From the IMG/VR virus record IMGVR_UViG_3300044843_000284, positions 1 through 34,859 of that record: 34,859 nt of DNA. One strand, 5' to 3'. Source of the stretch: a virus. The notes beneath the pieces were generated by a model that was not told the DNA's origin, ran no database searches, and saw only the letters and a program-made list of their open reading frames with translations. This document shows, one piece after another, positions 7,059-14,232 of the stretch; position 1 is the stretch's first letter; the number at the start of each line of letters is the position of its first letter. Both the position numbers and the translations under genes were made by a program.

Positions 7059-7966
7059 TTCGTTATCTCCATGTAGGCGGATATCACTTCTGCCGCAACT
7101 TGCGGGACAATGGCGTTACCATAACCGCGCAGTCGTCCCACTCGGTTGGGTACCCCATGAGCCAGCGGGAATGTGCCGGGTTCAACTGCCCGCCACTTTC
7201 CATCCAGGCAGAAAAGCCAGTCAGCAGATCGCCAGTGACCGTTAGGCGGACCTGGGACAGGAGCGCAACTTGCTGTGACAGCGGAATCCCCGTATCCTGG
7301 GGGCGAGGCGGCGCTACTCCCCGACTGTGGTCCTGCGCCATCGGGGTGCACCAACCCGACAACTGCGTGAACACTTCCTCTGACAGGGACTTGCCCCTCG
7401 CTTGGCTTTCCCTGGACGCCAGATAGCCCTTCGATGCAGTCGCGCTCTTGTAATCCAGGGTGGGGGGGGCGGGCCACCCAATAAAGGCGCTGTCTGATGT
7501 GCGGCGCACCGATGCCCGCAGCGCAGAGATCGACCGCCGCGCTGGCGTAGCCCGTTCCTTCCAGATCATCTTGAACAAGGTCGAGCCAACCGAGGCCGTC
7601 CTTGCTTGCAACCTGCTCACCAAAGACGACGCTAGGGCGGCACTGGCTAATGAGGTGGTGGAAGTGGGGCCAAAGGTGCCGCTCGTCAGAAAACCCGCCT
7701 CCTTGGCCTGCCGCGCTGAAAGGTTGGCAGGGGCAGCTTCCAGTCCAGACAGGTTTGTCGTCCGGCCACCCAGCGAGACGCAGGGCGTAGGACCATCCAC
7801 CAATTCCGGCGAAGAAATGGCATTGGGTGTAGGGTTTGAGGTCATCTGGATGCACATCCTCTATCGATCTGGTATCAACGTCGCCGGGCGCAATGTGCCC
7901 CGCAGCAATCAGGTTACGCAGCCACTGTGCGGCAAATGGGTCTATCTCGTTGTAATAGGCGGTCAT
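7055..7966 (-). CDS. DNA cytosine-C5 methyltransferase
   Basis: A 303-residue C5-cytosine methyltransferase. Motif I is FFAGIGGWSYALRLAG (SAM binding, 51-66). Motif IV is GSCPCQPFSAAGQ with catalytic C80. Motif VI is GEQV with E117, where most family members have ENV. Motif VIII is IRQRLYWVA, and motif X is GYGNAIVPQVAAEV near the C-terminus. The stretch before motif X would be the target-recognition region. No restriction endonuclease gene is adjacent, so it looks like an orphan enzyme that marks phage DNA against host restriction. The coding sequence also contains a long second frame (7084-7845), described separately. It overlaps the neighbouring genes by 4 bases at both ends. Confidence 0.95.
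   Translation of the reverse strand: MTAYYNEIDPFAAQWLRNLIAAGHIAPGDVDTRSIEDVHPDDLKPYTQCHFFAGIGGWSYALRLAGWPDDKPVWTGSCPCQPFSAAGQGGGFSDERHLWPHFHHLISQCRPSVVFGEQVASKDGLGWLDLVQDDLEGTGYASAAVDLCAAGIGAPHIRQRLYWVARPPHPGLQERDCIEGLSGVQGKPSEGQVPVRGSVHAVVGLVHPDGAGPQSGSSAASPPGYGDSAVTASCAPVPGPPNGHWRSADWLFCLDGKWRAVEPGTFPLAHGVPNRVGRLRGYGNAIVPQVAAEVISAYMEITK
7084..7845 (-). CDS. Overprinted protein nested in the methyltransferase gene (+1 frame, 253 aa)
   Basis: A 253-codon open frame on the same strand as, and wholly inside, the methyltransferase gene, shifted by +1. The product is Ser/Thr/Leu-rich and carries blocks I recall from separately encoded phage hypothetical proteins: ARQAKEAGFLTSGTFGP, SLVSRLQARTASVGSTLFKM, and the C-terminal GGQLNPAHSRWLMGYPTEWD ending in LSRKLRQK. 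Because such proteins are known outside this overlap, the frame may be truly translated. A start at the ATG at 7845 (MTSNPTPNAISSPEL) has a weak AGAGG about 12 bases upstream; an ATG at 7857 is also possible. Function unknown. The alternative is an open frame maintained only by the GC-rich codon pattern of the methyltransferase. Confidence 0.5.
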   Translation of the reverse strand: MTSNPTPNAISSPELVDGPTPCVSLGGRTTNLSGLEAAPANLSARQAKEAGFLTSGTFGPTSTTSLASAALASSLVSRLQARTASVGSTLFKMIWKERATPARRSISALRASVRRTSDSAFIGWPAPPTLDYKSATASKGYLASRESQARGKSLSEEVFTQLSGWCTPMAQDHSRGVAPPRPQDTGIPLSQQVALLSQVRLTVTGDLLTGFSAWMESGGQLNPAHSRWLMGYPTEWDDCAVMVTPLSRKLRQK

Positions 7967-8289
7967 GCGCCCCCCTGTTCACGTTGCCGATCAAGGATCA
8001 TCACCGCCGTCCTAGCGTATCCGCCGATGTCAATCCAAGAATCCAGATGCCCAGGGCTGGTACACAGGCGGGCCATCTTCACCGAGATCATTTCCAGAGC
8101 GTGCCTGATGAGCGGATCAGGGCACGCCCGCAGCGCGTCCTTGATCTGGTGGGCAATCGCGAAGTCGTCAGCCGGGTGCCCGTAATCCTTCCCGCGCTCT
8201 TGGGTGATGCTCCGCATCCGCGTGTCGAACTGCGCGACCAGCGTAAGCGGGCCGAAGGTTGCTGTGATGATTTCGTCTTCGATGTTCAT
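7963..8289 (-). CDS. DUF6378-like phage protein (108 aa)
   Basis: A 108-residue protein with the pattern SITQERGKDYGHPADDFAIA, then MISVKMARL and SWIDIGGYARTA, characteristic of the phage proteins grouped as DUF6378. Their biochemical role is not established to my knowledge; helical folds of this kind resemble all-alpha nucleotide-processing enzymes, and metal-binding His/Asp residues (DYGHPADD) would suit that, but this is inference. The gene overlaps the helicase stop and the methyltransferase start by 1 and 4 bases. Confidence 0.8.
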   Translation of the reverse strand: MNIEDEIITATFGPLTLVAQFDTRMRSITQERGKDYGHPADDFAIAHQIKDALRACPDPLIRHALEMISVKMARLCTSPGHLDSWIDIGGYARTAVMILDRQREQGGA

Positions 8290-9620
8290 TATTTATCTCC
8301 CATGATTGTCTTGTGAGTGGTCATCTTCTTGGCGAGCAGCGCCCGGACGGCAGCGTCTAGCGGCGTGTCGGCATCGTAGTAATCGACATGCACATGCTTA
8401 TCCTGGCCCATGCGCCACAGCCGGGCTATGGCCTGATCCATAATCGCGGGACTCCAGTCGCGCTCGACAAAGATGCACCGGCTTCCCCCTTTCTGCAGGT
8501 TCAGGCTGACACCCATCGCTCTTGTCTGGCCGATCAAGACATCAAGGCGCTGCGCGTTGAAGTCCTCCACGATGGCGTCACGCCGCTTAGGCGAAGTCGA
8601 TCCATCTAGAGTCGCTACGTTTCCCACTTTGAAGGCCCTCAAGGCATCCGCTAAGTGGGAAATGACATCAGTGTGCCAAGCGAACACCAGCAAGGGCCGC
8701 TCCCCGGCATCCACGCGCTCGGCTATGGCCTGGGCGGCGGCGGGCACCTTCGCCATGCCTATATGGCGGCGAACAGTCGCCAGGGCTGGATCGTCCGTTT
8801 CCACCAGCGCCTCTAGGCCCCGCTTGCTGCCTACTTTGTCGAGGTCGTCAAGCATTTTCTTGAGTTCTGCGTTCATTGCCATATCAACCGTGAGGGTTGT
8901 CTGGGTGACCGGTGGCATATTTGCGACCACATCAGCAAGCAGGCGACGGGTGGCTAGCCTGCCTTCGCCCTCGAACAGCAGGGTCCGCAGCGCCTCTTCA
9001 TTGCGCGATCCGACCGTCACCTGCTTGGGGCGGCGCATGCCGGGGTACGTTTTCATCTGGGTGATGCAGTATTTCAGGCGGAACCTCTCGATGCTCAGGC
9101 CCCCAACATCCGCCCTCAGCCGCTCCGGCCCCGCCCGCAGGATGAAAGGGTAAAGGTCGTCTGACCAGCGGGTTGTCGGGGTTCCGGTCAGGAAGAACGT
9201 CTGATCGACGGATTCGCATAATCCACCGTTGCCGATGATTGCCTTGGTCCTAGCCGATTCGAGAGACTTAAGCGCGTGGCTTTCATCCAGCACCATGGCG
9301 TCAAAGCCATATTCCGCTAACGCCTTCGCGCCAGACGTCGCCAGTGAATAGGTCGTCACATGGATGCCAGCCATGCTGTCAAAGCGATCCGATCCCTTGC
9401 GCAGAATCTTGACGGGCATGCCCAGGTGGTCCGCTGCTTCTTGCGCCCACATCGTTAGGGCAATCGGGGGCGCAACTACCAGAATTTTTGCCGAGTTGCG
9501 TGCTTTACATGCCTCCAAGGCGGTGCGGGTCTTTCCCGTGCCCATGCCATTAAAGCACCCAGAAACGCGCATAGACGCCAGAAACGCCGCGTCCTCGATT
9601 TGATGCTGCATTAAGCCCAC
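8289..9620 (-). CDS. SNF2/DEAD-type superfamily 2 DNA helicase
   Basis: A 443-residue ATPase with all main superfamily 2 motifs: Q-like region LMQHQIEDAAFL, motif I GMGTGKT (25-31), Ia VVAPPIALTMW, II DESH (112-115), III LTGTP (144-148), V region QTRAMGVSLNLQ, and VI QAIARLWRMGQ, the SNF2-type arginine motif. It is a small, domain-poor version with no extra DNA-targeting domain. Phage proteins of this type sit with family A polymerases and probably remodel forks, recombination intermediates or bound proteins. It is the first gene of the leftward operon. I favour the GTG at 9620, because GAGGGG lies nine bases before it; an ATG at 9611 is the alternative. Confidence 0.93.
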   Translation of the reverse strand: MGLMQHQIEDAAFLASMRVSGCFNGMGTGKTRTALEACKARNSAKILVVAPPIALTMWAQEAADHLGMPVKILRKGSDRFDSMAGIHVTTYSLATSGAKALAEYGFDAMVLDESHALKSLESARTKAIIGNGGLCESVDQTFFLTGTPTTRWSDDLYPFILRAGPERLRADVGGLSIERFRLKYCITQMKTYPGMRRPKQVTVGSRNEEALRTLLFEGEGRLATRRLLADVVANMPPVTQTTLTVDMAMNAELKKMLDDLDKVGSKRGLEALVETDDPALATVRRHIGMAKVPAAAQAIAERVDAGERPLLVFAWHTDVISHLADALRAFKVGNVATLDGSTSPKRRDAIVEDFNAQRLDVLIGQTRAMGVSLNLQKGGSRCIFVERDWSPAIMDQAIARLWRMGQDKHVHVDYYDADTPLDAAVRALLAKKMTTHKTIMGDK

Positions 9621-9652
9621 TGCTGCTATCCCCTCACCGTCGAAATCCAGAG

Positions 9653-9682
9653 AATAAAACCACAGCTTAATTGCGATTGCAA
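9653..9682 (-). promoter_or_regulatory. Candidate leftward promoter for the replication operon
   Basis: On the minus strand TTGCAA (9682-9677) is followed after 18 bases by TTTATT (9658-9653), 33 bases before the helicase start. The -35 box is part of the inverted repeat TTGC-gatt-GCAA (9671-9682), which could be an operator. The -10 box is a weak match, so this is a candidate only. Confidence 0.35.
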
Positions 9683-9687
9683 GGCTT

Positions 9688-9706
9688 ATTTTTTGGCATT
9701 TTTTGG
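9688..9706. repeat. AT-rich direct repeat in the divergent control region
   Basis: Two copies of ATTTTTTGG lie one base apart (9688-9696 and 9698-9706) between the divergent gene sets. Such AT-rich direct repeats occur in DNA-unwinding elements of origins and also in UP-like promoter elements. Either use is possible here. Confidence 0.6.
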
Positions 9707-9735
9707 TTTACAATGTAATGCACTTACACTAGGAT
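9707..9735 (+). promoter_or_regulatory. Rightward promoter with overlapping palindrome
   Basis: TTTACA (9707-9712) and TAGGAT (9730-9735) are separated by 17 bases, a good sigma-70-type arrangement, 26 bases before the clamp-like gene. The palindrome TTACA-a-TGTAA (9708-9718) covers the -35 box, and a further TTACAC half-site lies at 9725-9729. A repressor bound there would block this promoter. Confidence 0.55.
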
Positions 9736-9761
9736 GCTGGGCATACACAACGGAGGACGAC

Positions 9762-10424
9762 ATGATTATCATTCAAGCGCAGTATCTTATCGACGCGGTA
9801 CCCTTTGCAGGCACAGCGGGGACCCACTACTATCTGAAAGGCCCCGCGATCTATGCCTGCAAGGAAGGCGGTGCCTTGATCGTCGCCACGGACGGCCACC
9901 GCCTGGGGGTGTTTCGGGATGCGGAGGCCTTGGTTGAGGGCTTCCCCGGAACTCAAGATCACGTCATTGTCGCCACGGTCGGCAACAAGGCGCTGCTTGC
10001 GGCGTGTAAGGCGGCCAGGGGCGACTCGTCGCTTAAGCGGTGGGCGGTTATTGATACGGTCAAAAACAGGGTCGCCGTCGTGCTGGCTGGGGATGCTGTC
10101 GATGCCGGGCAGGTTTACACGAATGAGGGAAGCACGCTTTTGAGCCTGACCCCTGCCGCGCTGATCGACGGTTGCTTCCCCGATTGGCGACGGGTTATGC
10201 CCCGCATGGGATACCCGGACACCATCCACGCAGTCCCGGCCAGCTACAACCCCGCTTATCTCGGGGCGTTCTCCAAGCTGGGCACCAAGATCACGGTTTA
10301 CAGCGAAGACCGCGAGAATCCGTCGCTGGTGCGCGTCGGGGACCGCGGTGATTTCATCGGTTTCCTTATGCCGATGCGGAACAACGATGGCGTCGTGACG
10401 GTGCCGTCATGGGTGGAGGAATGA
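9762..10424 (+). CDS. Short beta-sliding-clamp-like protein (220 aa)
   Basis: A 220-residue protein with three signatures of DnaN-type clamps: GGALIVATDGHRLGVFRD (about 35-52), FPDWRRVMPR (about 137-146, like FPDYRRVIP in bacterial clamps), and FIGFLMPMR at the C-terminus (like YLIMPMR). Bacterial clamps are about 370 residues with three domains; this protein has room for only two. It would need to assemble differently to close a ring, or it may be a non-ring relative. It is the first rightward gene, with ribosome-binding site CGGAGGA seven bases upstream of the ATG; a longer in-frame start at 9693 lacks support. It may tether the family A polymerase or compete with the host clamp. No clamp loader is seen. 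Confidence 0.75.
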   Translation: MIIIQAQYLIDAVPFAGTAGTHYYLKGPAIYACKEGGALIVATDGHRLGVFRDAEALVEGFPGTQDHVIVATVGNKALLAACKAARGDSSLKRWAVIDTVKNRVAVVLAGDAVDAGQVYTNEGSTLLSLTPAALIDGCFPDWRRVMPRMGYPDTIHAVPASYNPAYLGAFSKLGTKITVYSEDRENPSLVRVGDRGDFIGFLMPMRNNDGVVTVPSWVEE

Positions 10425-10663
10425 TGGACACGCCGCTTCCCCTGTCTGGGGTACACCCTGCATGCCGCGCCAAGCGGCAGCAGGGTGAGTTGGCGCTGGA
10501 AGGAAAACACAAGGACAGCACAAGCAGGCAAACGCGGTATGAAGCCACCCGGAGAGCATCCGGGTGGAAACGCTGTAGTTTGTGGGTTCCACCGGAGCAT
10601 ATACAACATGTTGAGGCTGTCTTGAGCGGCCTCAAGATATTGTGGACTAAGCCTGTGGAGTGA
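10424..10663 (+). CDS. Small possible ribbon-helix-helix protein (79 aa)
   Basis: A 79-residue protein starting MDTPLPLSGVHPACRAKRQQ. The first half is basic and poorly ordered (KHKDSTSRQTRYEATRR). The second half, ASGWKRCSLWVPPEHIQHVE, reads like a ribbon-helix-helix DNA-binding unit (beta strand CSLWVP followed by two helices). The ATG overlaps the clamp stop (TGA/ATG sharing one base) and GGAGG lies seven bases before it. An adjacent in-frame ATG at 10421 is too close to the ribosome-binding site. It is probably a small regulator made with the clamp; the fold is inferred from pattern only. Confidence 0.6.
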   Translation: MDTPLPLSGVHPACRAKRQQGELALEGKHKDSTSRQTRYEATRRASGWKRCSLWVPPEHIQHVEAVLSGLKILWTKPVE

Positions 10664-10672
10664 GGCTAGACT
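10663..10672 (+). promoter_or_regulatory. AGGCTAGACT element upstream of the primase-helicase gene
   Basis: AGGCTAGACT lies 29 bases before the prim-pol start. The same ten bases occur at 19168-19177, where TAGACT sits as a -10 box behind a good -35. Here no good -35 is found 16-18 bases upstream, so it may be a phage-specific promoter or regulator site. Confidence 0.3.
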
Positions 10673-10700
10673 TAGTACCCCTTTTTCGCGGGAGCAATGC

Positions 10701-12863
10701 ATGCCATCAAAACTTATAGAGGCCGCGCTTGATGTCGCGGCTTCTGGCTATCCGGTTTTTCCCCTAGCGGGGAAGATGCCGTGCTGGTCTAATGCCGACC
10801 TTGGGGTCGGCCAGGGCCAAGGGGGCTACAAGATAGCGACCACTGATCCCGATCGGATCAAGGAGCTATTCGCCCATTCCCGCGCAGACGGGATCGGCGT
10901 ACCGATGGGCGAGATGTCTGGTCTGATGTGCGTCGATTTCGACGAATACAAAAGTAAGGCGGTCGGGGAATGGATGGCCGACCACATCGACGCGCTCAAG
11001 GTTGTGACGCGCATCCACAAGACAGGGCGCGGAGGCTGGCATTTCTTCTATCAGCACCAGCCGGGAACCCGGTGGCCGTCGTCCGTCATTGACGGAATCG
11101 ACATTAAGGCGAGCGGCACCGGCTACGTCCGGTGGGTCGGCAGCCCAGGCTACGAGTTAGCCCAGGACGCGCCAATCGCCGCACTCCCTGCAGGCTTGAA
11201 GACTGCCCTTTTGGCAGCCGCTCCGGGGAAAGGGACGGTAGATAGCGGCAATTGGCAGCCGAATGACGCAAGTGATGATGAGTTAGTCAGGCGGATCGAA
11301 ACGGCGTCTGATTTCCATGCGTCCATTAGAGGCCTAGCCATGCGCCTTGCTTCCAGGGGCCATAAGGAAGCCGAGTGCGTGAAAATTTTACAGGGTGTAA
11401 TGAAAGCGTCCGTCGCTGCCTCTGCTTCGCACCCCCGGCATGACGACTGGCAGCAGCGGTTCGATGACATAGAGCGCATGGTGGGGAGTGCGCAGGGGAA
11501 GGCCAAGGATGGGCTGACTTCCAGCCTGGAAGCCCCCGAGATGGCCGAGCTTATTAAGGTTTCCGCGCCCCCAGACGGTGCCGGGATCATTTCCGCCAAG
11601 ACGATCGAGAGGCTGGTGGAGGCAGCCTTGCCGCCAAAAAAACAGGTGCCCGTCCCTAAGGCCGCTGATGAGGTGATCCACGACTGGGACATGGGTGAGG
11701 TGGATATACCAGAAAGAAAGTGGGTGGTGGGGACAAGGGCAGTCAGAAAGAACATGTCGCTGCTGGCCGGTATGGGTGGCACGGGCAAGTCTTCGCTCGA
11801 GCTTCTGACGGCGTATTCAGTTGCCAGTGGTGGAACATACACAGGGGAGAAGGTTCACGTCAGTGGTAACGTGCTGATCATTAACAATGAAGACCCGCGA
11901 TCTGAAATCCAGCGCCGCCTTGTCGCTATGCGCAAGCATTTAGGCATCCCCCGCCCACAGCATAAGCTGCACATTTTTGGGGCACCAGAGAAGGAAGGGG
12001 ATGTGCCGCTGATCTTCGCACACAAGGATGAGCACGGAAACATGGAGTTGAATTCCGACGCGTTCGCTTTCTTGGAGCAGTATGTCATTGAGCACGACAT
12101 CCTTTACGTGTCGATAGACCCGTTCATATCGTGCATCAGAGGGGCGGTATCCAATGACAATGATGCCATTGCAGCAGTTGCTGAGAGGGTGAGGCGGGTA
12201 TCGTTTAGGACCGGCTGCGCGATCAATATCGTGGCGCACACTAAGAAGAGTGAAGGCAAGAATGTGGAGGCCATGGCGGGGGATCAGAGCGCGGTCAGAG
12301 GTGCTGGCGCGCTGGTGGATTTTGCCCGCATAGTCTATACTGTTGTCCCGATGGGCGAAGCCCGAGCCAGGGCTATCCTTGGGGGAAAGACGGCCAAGCA
12401 ACACGAGGTCGAGGCCTTGAGGGCGCCCTATTTCCGCCTGGACGCTGCTAAGGGCAACCTTAGCCGGAAGTCCGGTCAAGAGTGGTATGCGATGGAATCA
12501 GTCAGGCTGGACAATGGAGATGAAGTAGGCGTCCCGGTCTATCTGGGCGACTATGACGCCATGCTCCGCCACACCGGGCAGGTGAAGGAGGACGTACTGG
12601 TTTCGGTGTCCTGCGCCGCCGCCATCGTCGAGGTCATGGGCATAGGCGAGCACAGGGGCTTGCGATCGGTATTCGAGAAGATGGTCAAGCACCCAGCATG
12701 GAGATATGGCCCACGGAACGGGAGAATGTCGCAGGACTTCGAGCGCGATTTCGCGCAGCCCGTTAGAGTTGGTGACGTTGAGGTTATGGTGACTGCAAGT
12801 GGGGATAATAGGGGGTCACGTACCCTCATTATACGTGAGTGTGTGGAGGGCGAGGATGAGTGA
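10701..12863 (+). CDS. Bifunctional primase-polymerase / RecA-type replicative helicase
   Basis: A 720-residue fusion. Residues about 1-170 form a prim-pol domain: the DxD motif is in MCVDFDEY (D79, D81), GGWHFFY supplies H114, and IDIKASGTGYV carries D134, as in AEP-type primases. A helical linker (about 190-330) follows. The ATPase part has Walker A GMGGTGKS (357-364), IINNEDPRSEIQRRL, and Walker B ILYVSIDPF, then VAHTKKSEG and SAVRGAGALVDFAR, typical of RepA/AAA_25 hexameric helicases. The product would prime and unwind DNA for the family A polymerase. Start: ATG at 10701 after GGGAGC. It overlaps the next start at 12856. Confidence 0.93.
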   Translation: MPSKLIEAALDVAASGYPVFPLAGKMPCWSNADLGVGQGQGGYKIATTDPDRIKELFAHSRADGIGVPMGEMSGLMCVDFDEYKSKAVGEWMADHIDALKVVTRIHKTGRGGWHFFYQHQPGTRWPSSVIDGIDIKASGTGYVRWVGSPGYELAQDAPIAALPAGLKTALLAAAPGKGTVDSGNWQPNDASDDELVRRIETASDFHASIRGLAMRLASRGHKEAECVKILQGVMKASVAASASHPRHDDWQQRFDDIERMVGSAQGKAKDGLTSSLEAPEMAELIKVSAPPDGAGIISAKTIERLVEAALPPKKQVPVPKAADEVIHDWDMGEVDIPERKWVVGTRAVRKNMSLLAGMGGTGKSSLELLTAYSVASGGTYTGEKVHVSGNVLIINNEDPRSEIQRRLVAMRKHLGIPRPQHKLHIFGAPEKEGDVPLIFAHKDEHGNMELNSDAFAFLEQYVIEHDILYVSIDPFISCIRGAVSNDNDAIAAVAERVRRVSFRTGCAINIVAHTKKSEGKNVEAMAGDQSAVRGAGALVDFARIVYTVVPMGEARARAILGGKTAKQHEVEALRAPYFRLDAAKGNLSRKSGQEWYAMESVRLDNGDEVGVPVYLGDYDAMLRHTGQVKEDVLVSVSCAAAIVEVMGIGEHRGLRSVFEKMVKHPAWRYGPRNGRMSQDFERDFAQPVRVGDVEVMVTASGDNRGSRTLIIRECVEGEDE

Positions 12864-13191
12864 CCGAAGGGGGAAACGGATGTTTTTAGACTTACTAACG
12901 GGTGTATTGTGCAATGCGGTAGATTGGGACAAGTGTGGTGTCCCGGTCATGAGAACAAACGAGCATTGGAACCAAAAAGATCTAATGATTTCAATTGGTT
13001 CCAATTGGGACACCCGACTGGGACAAATGCAAGGTGTCCCAGTCTGTAAGCCCTTGAAAAGACTAGAAAGGCGAACCGGGACACCGGGCCAACCCTTTCA
13101 GGGTGAGCCTTTCGGCCCCCGAAAGGGCTTTTTACGCTGCGTAAGCTCGGCGGCGGACGGCTCGCCGAAAGGCGGCGAAGCATGGGCCTGA
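12856..13191 (+). CDS. Possible hypothetical protein over a repeat-rich region (111 aa)
   Basis: An open frame of 111 codons starting inside the end of the prim-pol gene, with GGAGGG before the ATG. Only the first 25 residues (MSDRRGKRMFLDLLTGVLCN) look like ordinary protein. The rest is read across the inverted repeats at 12926-13040 and straight through a terminator hairpin at 13108-13133, so it has little family-like character. It may be a short real gene, a translated leader that controls the hairpins, or a chance frame. Confidence 0.35.
   Translation: MSDRRGKRMFLDLLTGVLCNAVDWDKCGVPVMRTNEHWNQKDLMISIGSNWDTRLGQMQGVPVCKPLKRLERRTGTPGQPFQGEPFGPRKGFLRCVSSAADGSPKGGEAWA
12926..13043. repeat. Cluster of inverted repeats (possible origin, operator array or attenuator)
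   Basis: Three inverted repeats lie close together. First, GGGACA (12926-12931) with TGTCCC (12939-12944). Second, ATTGGAACCAA (12965-12975) with TTGGTTCCAAT (12995-13005). Third, ACTGGGACA (13017-13025) with TGTCCCAGT (13035-13043), a perfect 9-bp stem with a 9-base loop. Extra GGGACACC copies occur at 13007 and 13078. The cluster sits between the primase-helicase and resolvase genes, just before a terminator. Repeated half-sites suggest a DNA-binding protein; position suggests an origin or an attenuator. Confidence 0.75.
13092..13133 (+). terminator. Rho-independent terminator with a possible alternative hairpin
   Basis: CCTTTCGG (13108-13115) pairs with CCGAAAGG (13119-13126) across a 3-base loop, followed by GC and five T (13129-13133). 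Just upstream, ACCCT-ttc-AGGGT (13092-13104) forms its own small hairpin, and CCCTTTC (13093-13099) could instead pair with GAAAGGG (13121-13127). Competing pairings of this kind are a feature of attenuators. It would limit transcription into the ruvC-like gene. Confidence 0.6.
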
Positions 13192-13646
13192 TCCTCGGCA
13201 TCGACCCCGGAGCGGGCGGAGGCTTGGCGCTCATCGAGGGCGGCACCCTGGTCGGTCATACCCGGATGCCGACCTGGAAGGTGGGCAGCAAGACGGTGGT
13301 CGATGCCCGCCGTCTAGACGGGTGGCTGGGTGGCGACCAGCCCCAGGTCGCCGTGATCGAGGCGGTGGGTGCGATGCCCGGCCAGGGTGTCACCTCGATG
13401 TTCAGCTTTGGCCGGGCGCTGGGCGGTGTGGAAGCCTGGGCGGCGATGCGATGCCCGAGGATCGAATACGTGGCCCCACAAGCCTGGAAGTCTGGTGTCG
13501 GGCTGTCCAAGGACAAGAGGGCTTCAATGGCCCTTGCGCGGCGGAAGTTTGGCGACAGCCCGCTTTGGGACGTCCTGGCGAATGACGGGATCGCCGAGGC
13601 CGCTCTAATGGCCCTGTGGTGGATGGAGAAGCACGGTCATGGCTGA
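13182..13646 (+). CDS. RuvC-like Holliday-junction resolvase
   Basis: A 154-residue RNase H-fold endonuclease that resolves four-way DNA junctions. The catalytic acids are visible: Asp in LGIDPGAGGGLAL near the N-terminus, Glu in VAVIEAV (about 60), and Asp/Glu in NDGIAEAALMAL near the C-terminus. PQAWKSGVGLSKDKR corresponds to the region between the last motifs. Length is close to that of RuvC. Phages use such enzymes to remove branches from replicated DNA before packaging. The next gene overlaps its end by 8 bases. The ribosome-binding site is weak (GGCGGCGAAG). Confidence 0.92.
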   Translation: MGLILGIDPGAGGGLALIEGGTLVGHTRMPTWKVGSKTVVDARRLDGWLGGDQPQVAVIEAVGAMPGQGVTSMFSFGRALGGVEAWAAMRCPRIEYVAPQAWKSGVGLSKDKRASMALARRKFGDSPLWDVLANDGIAEAALMALWWMEKHGHG

Positions 13647-14130
13647 CCCGATCTATCACCGGCTGCCAGAGCGCAAGCCTAGGCCCCTCGACAAGGCCAA
13701 ACCGCAGGCGGGCGGCTTCAAGTGGCGGCAAGGGGTTCTCTTCTGCGTCGTTCCGACCCTAGCTCGCGAAGATGTGGCGGTCACCGGAAAGCCCTACACC
13801 CGTGTCACGGTTGCCTACCTCTGCCCAGCGTGTGGGGCGTTTCGGAACCGAGAGCTTCCCCTATTCCAGATGTTCGGGCGTTACCGCGTCGTTCCGCTCT
13901 GTCCCTGCGGCAAACCGCACCCAAAGCCCCCCAAGCAAAGGCCTGGGCGTTACGACCGCCTATCCAGGCAATTGTGGGCGGAAATCAGGGAGTATTACCG
14001 CCTGTGGTCTCCCCATGCCCGCATGGCACGGCTCAAGGCCGAGGCGGAACGCACGGTCTTTATCGAGGATGGGGTGATTTATATGAGCGCCTCTGAATAT
14101 GAGGATGAGGAAATAGTCGGCTACCTCTGA
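13639..14130 (+). CDS. Zinc-finger-containing hypothetical protein (163 aa)
   Basis: A 163-residue basic protein with two cysteine pairs, LCPACG (about 56-61) and LCPCGKPH (about 91-98), that together could bind one zinc ion. The N-terminus is rich in Pro, Lys and Arg (HRLPERKPRPLDKAKPQ). A helical region (RLSRQLWAEIREYYRLW) follows, and the C-terminus is acidic (ASEYEDEEIVGYL). It overlaps the ruvC-like gene and is the last gene before the terminator at 14233, so a DNA-processing or late-regulator role is plausible. No family recognised. Confidence 0.75.
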   Translation: MADPIYHRLPERKPRPLDKAKPQAGGFKWRQGVLFCVVPTLAREDVAVTGKPYTRVTVAYLCPACGAFRNRELPLFQMFGRYRVVPLCPCGKPHPKPPKQRPGRYDRLSRQLWAEIREYYRLWSPHARMARLKAEAERTVFIEDGVIYMSASEYEDEEIVGYL

Positions 14131-14232
14131 TCTTGACGCCAGGGAATGCTGCGGCTAGGATTGCCGTGTCACATGATCCACCTCCCTTGTGTGACGCCCT
14201 GGGCGGCATCTTACCCCTTTGCCGCCCCTACT

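Noticed and set aside
5940-7076. Plus-strand open frame of 378 codons opposite the Cas4-like and SSB-like genes
   Set aside because: It is the complement of two genes with clear motifs, has no ribosome-binding site or known motif, and long antisense frames are usual with this GC-rich codon use.
10610-10637. CTTGAG-cggc-CTCAAG hairpin considered as a terminator
   Set aside because: It lies inside the 10424-10663 gene and is not followed by a T-run.
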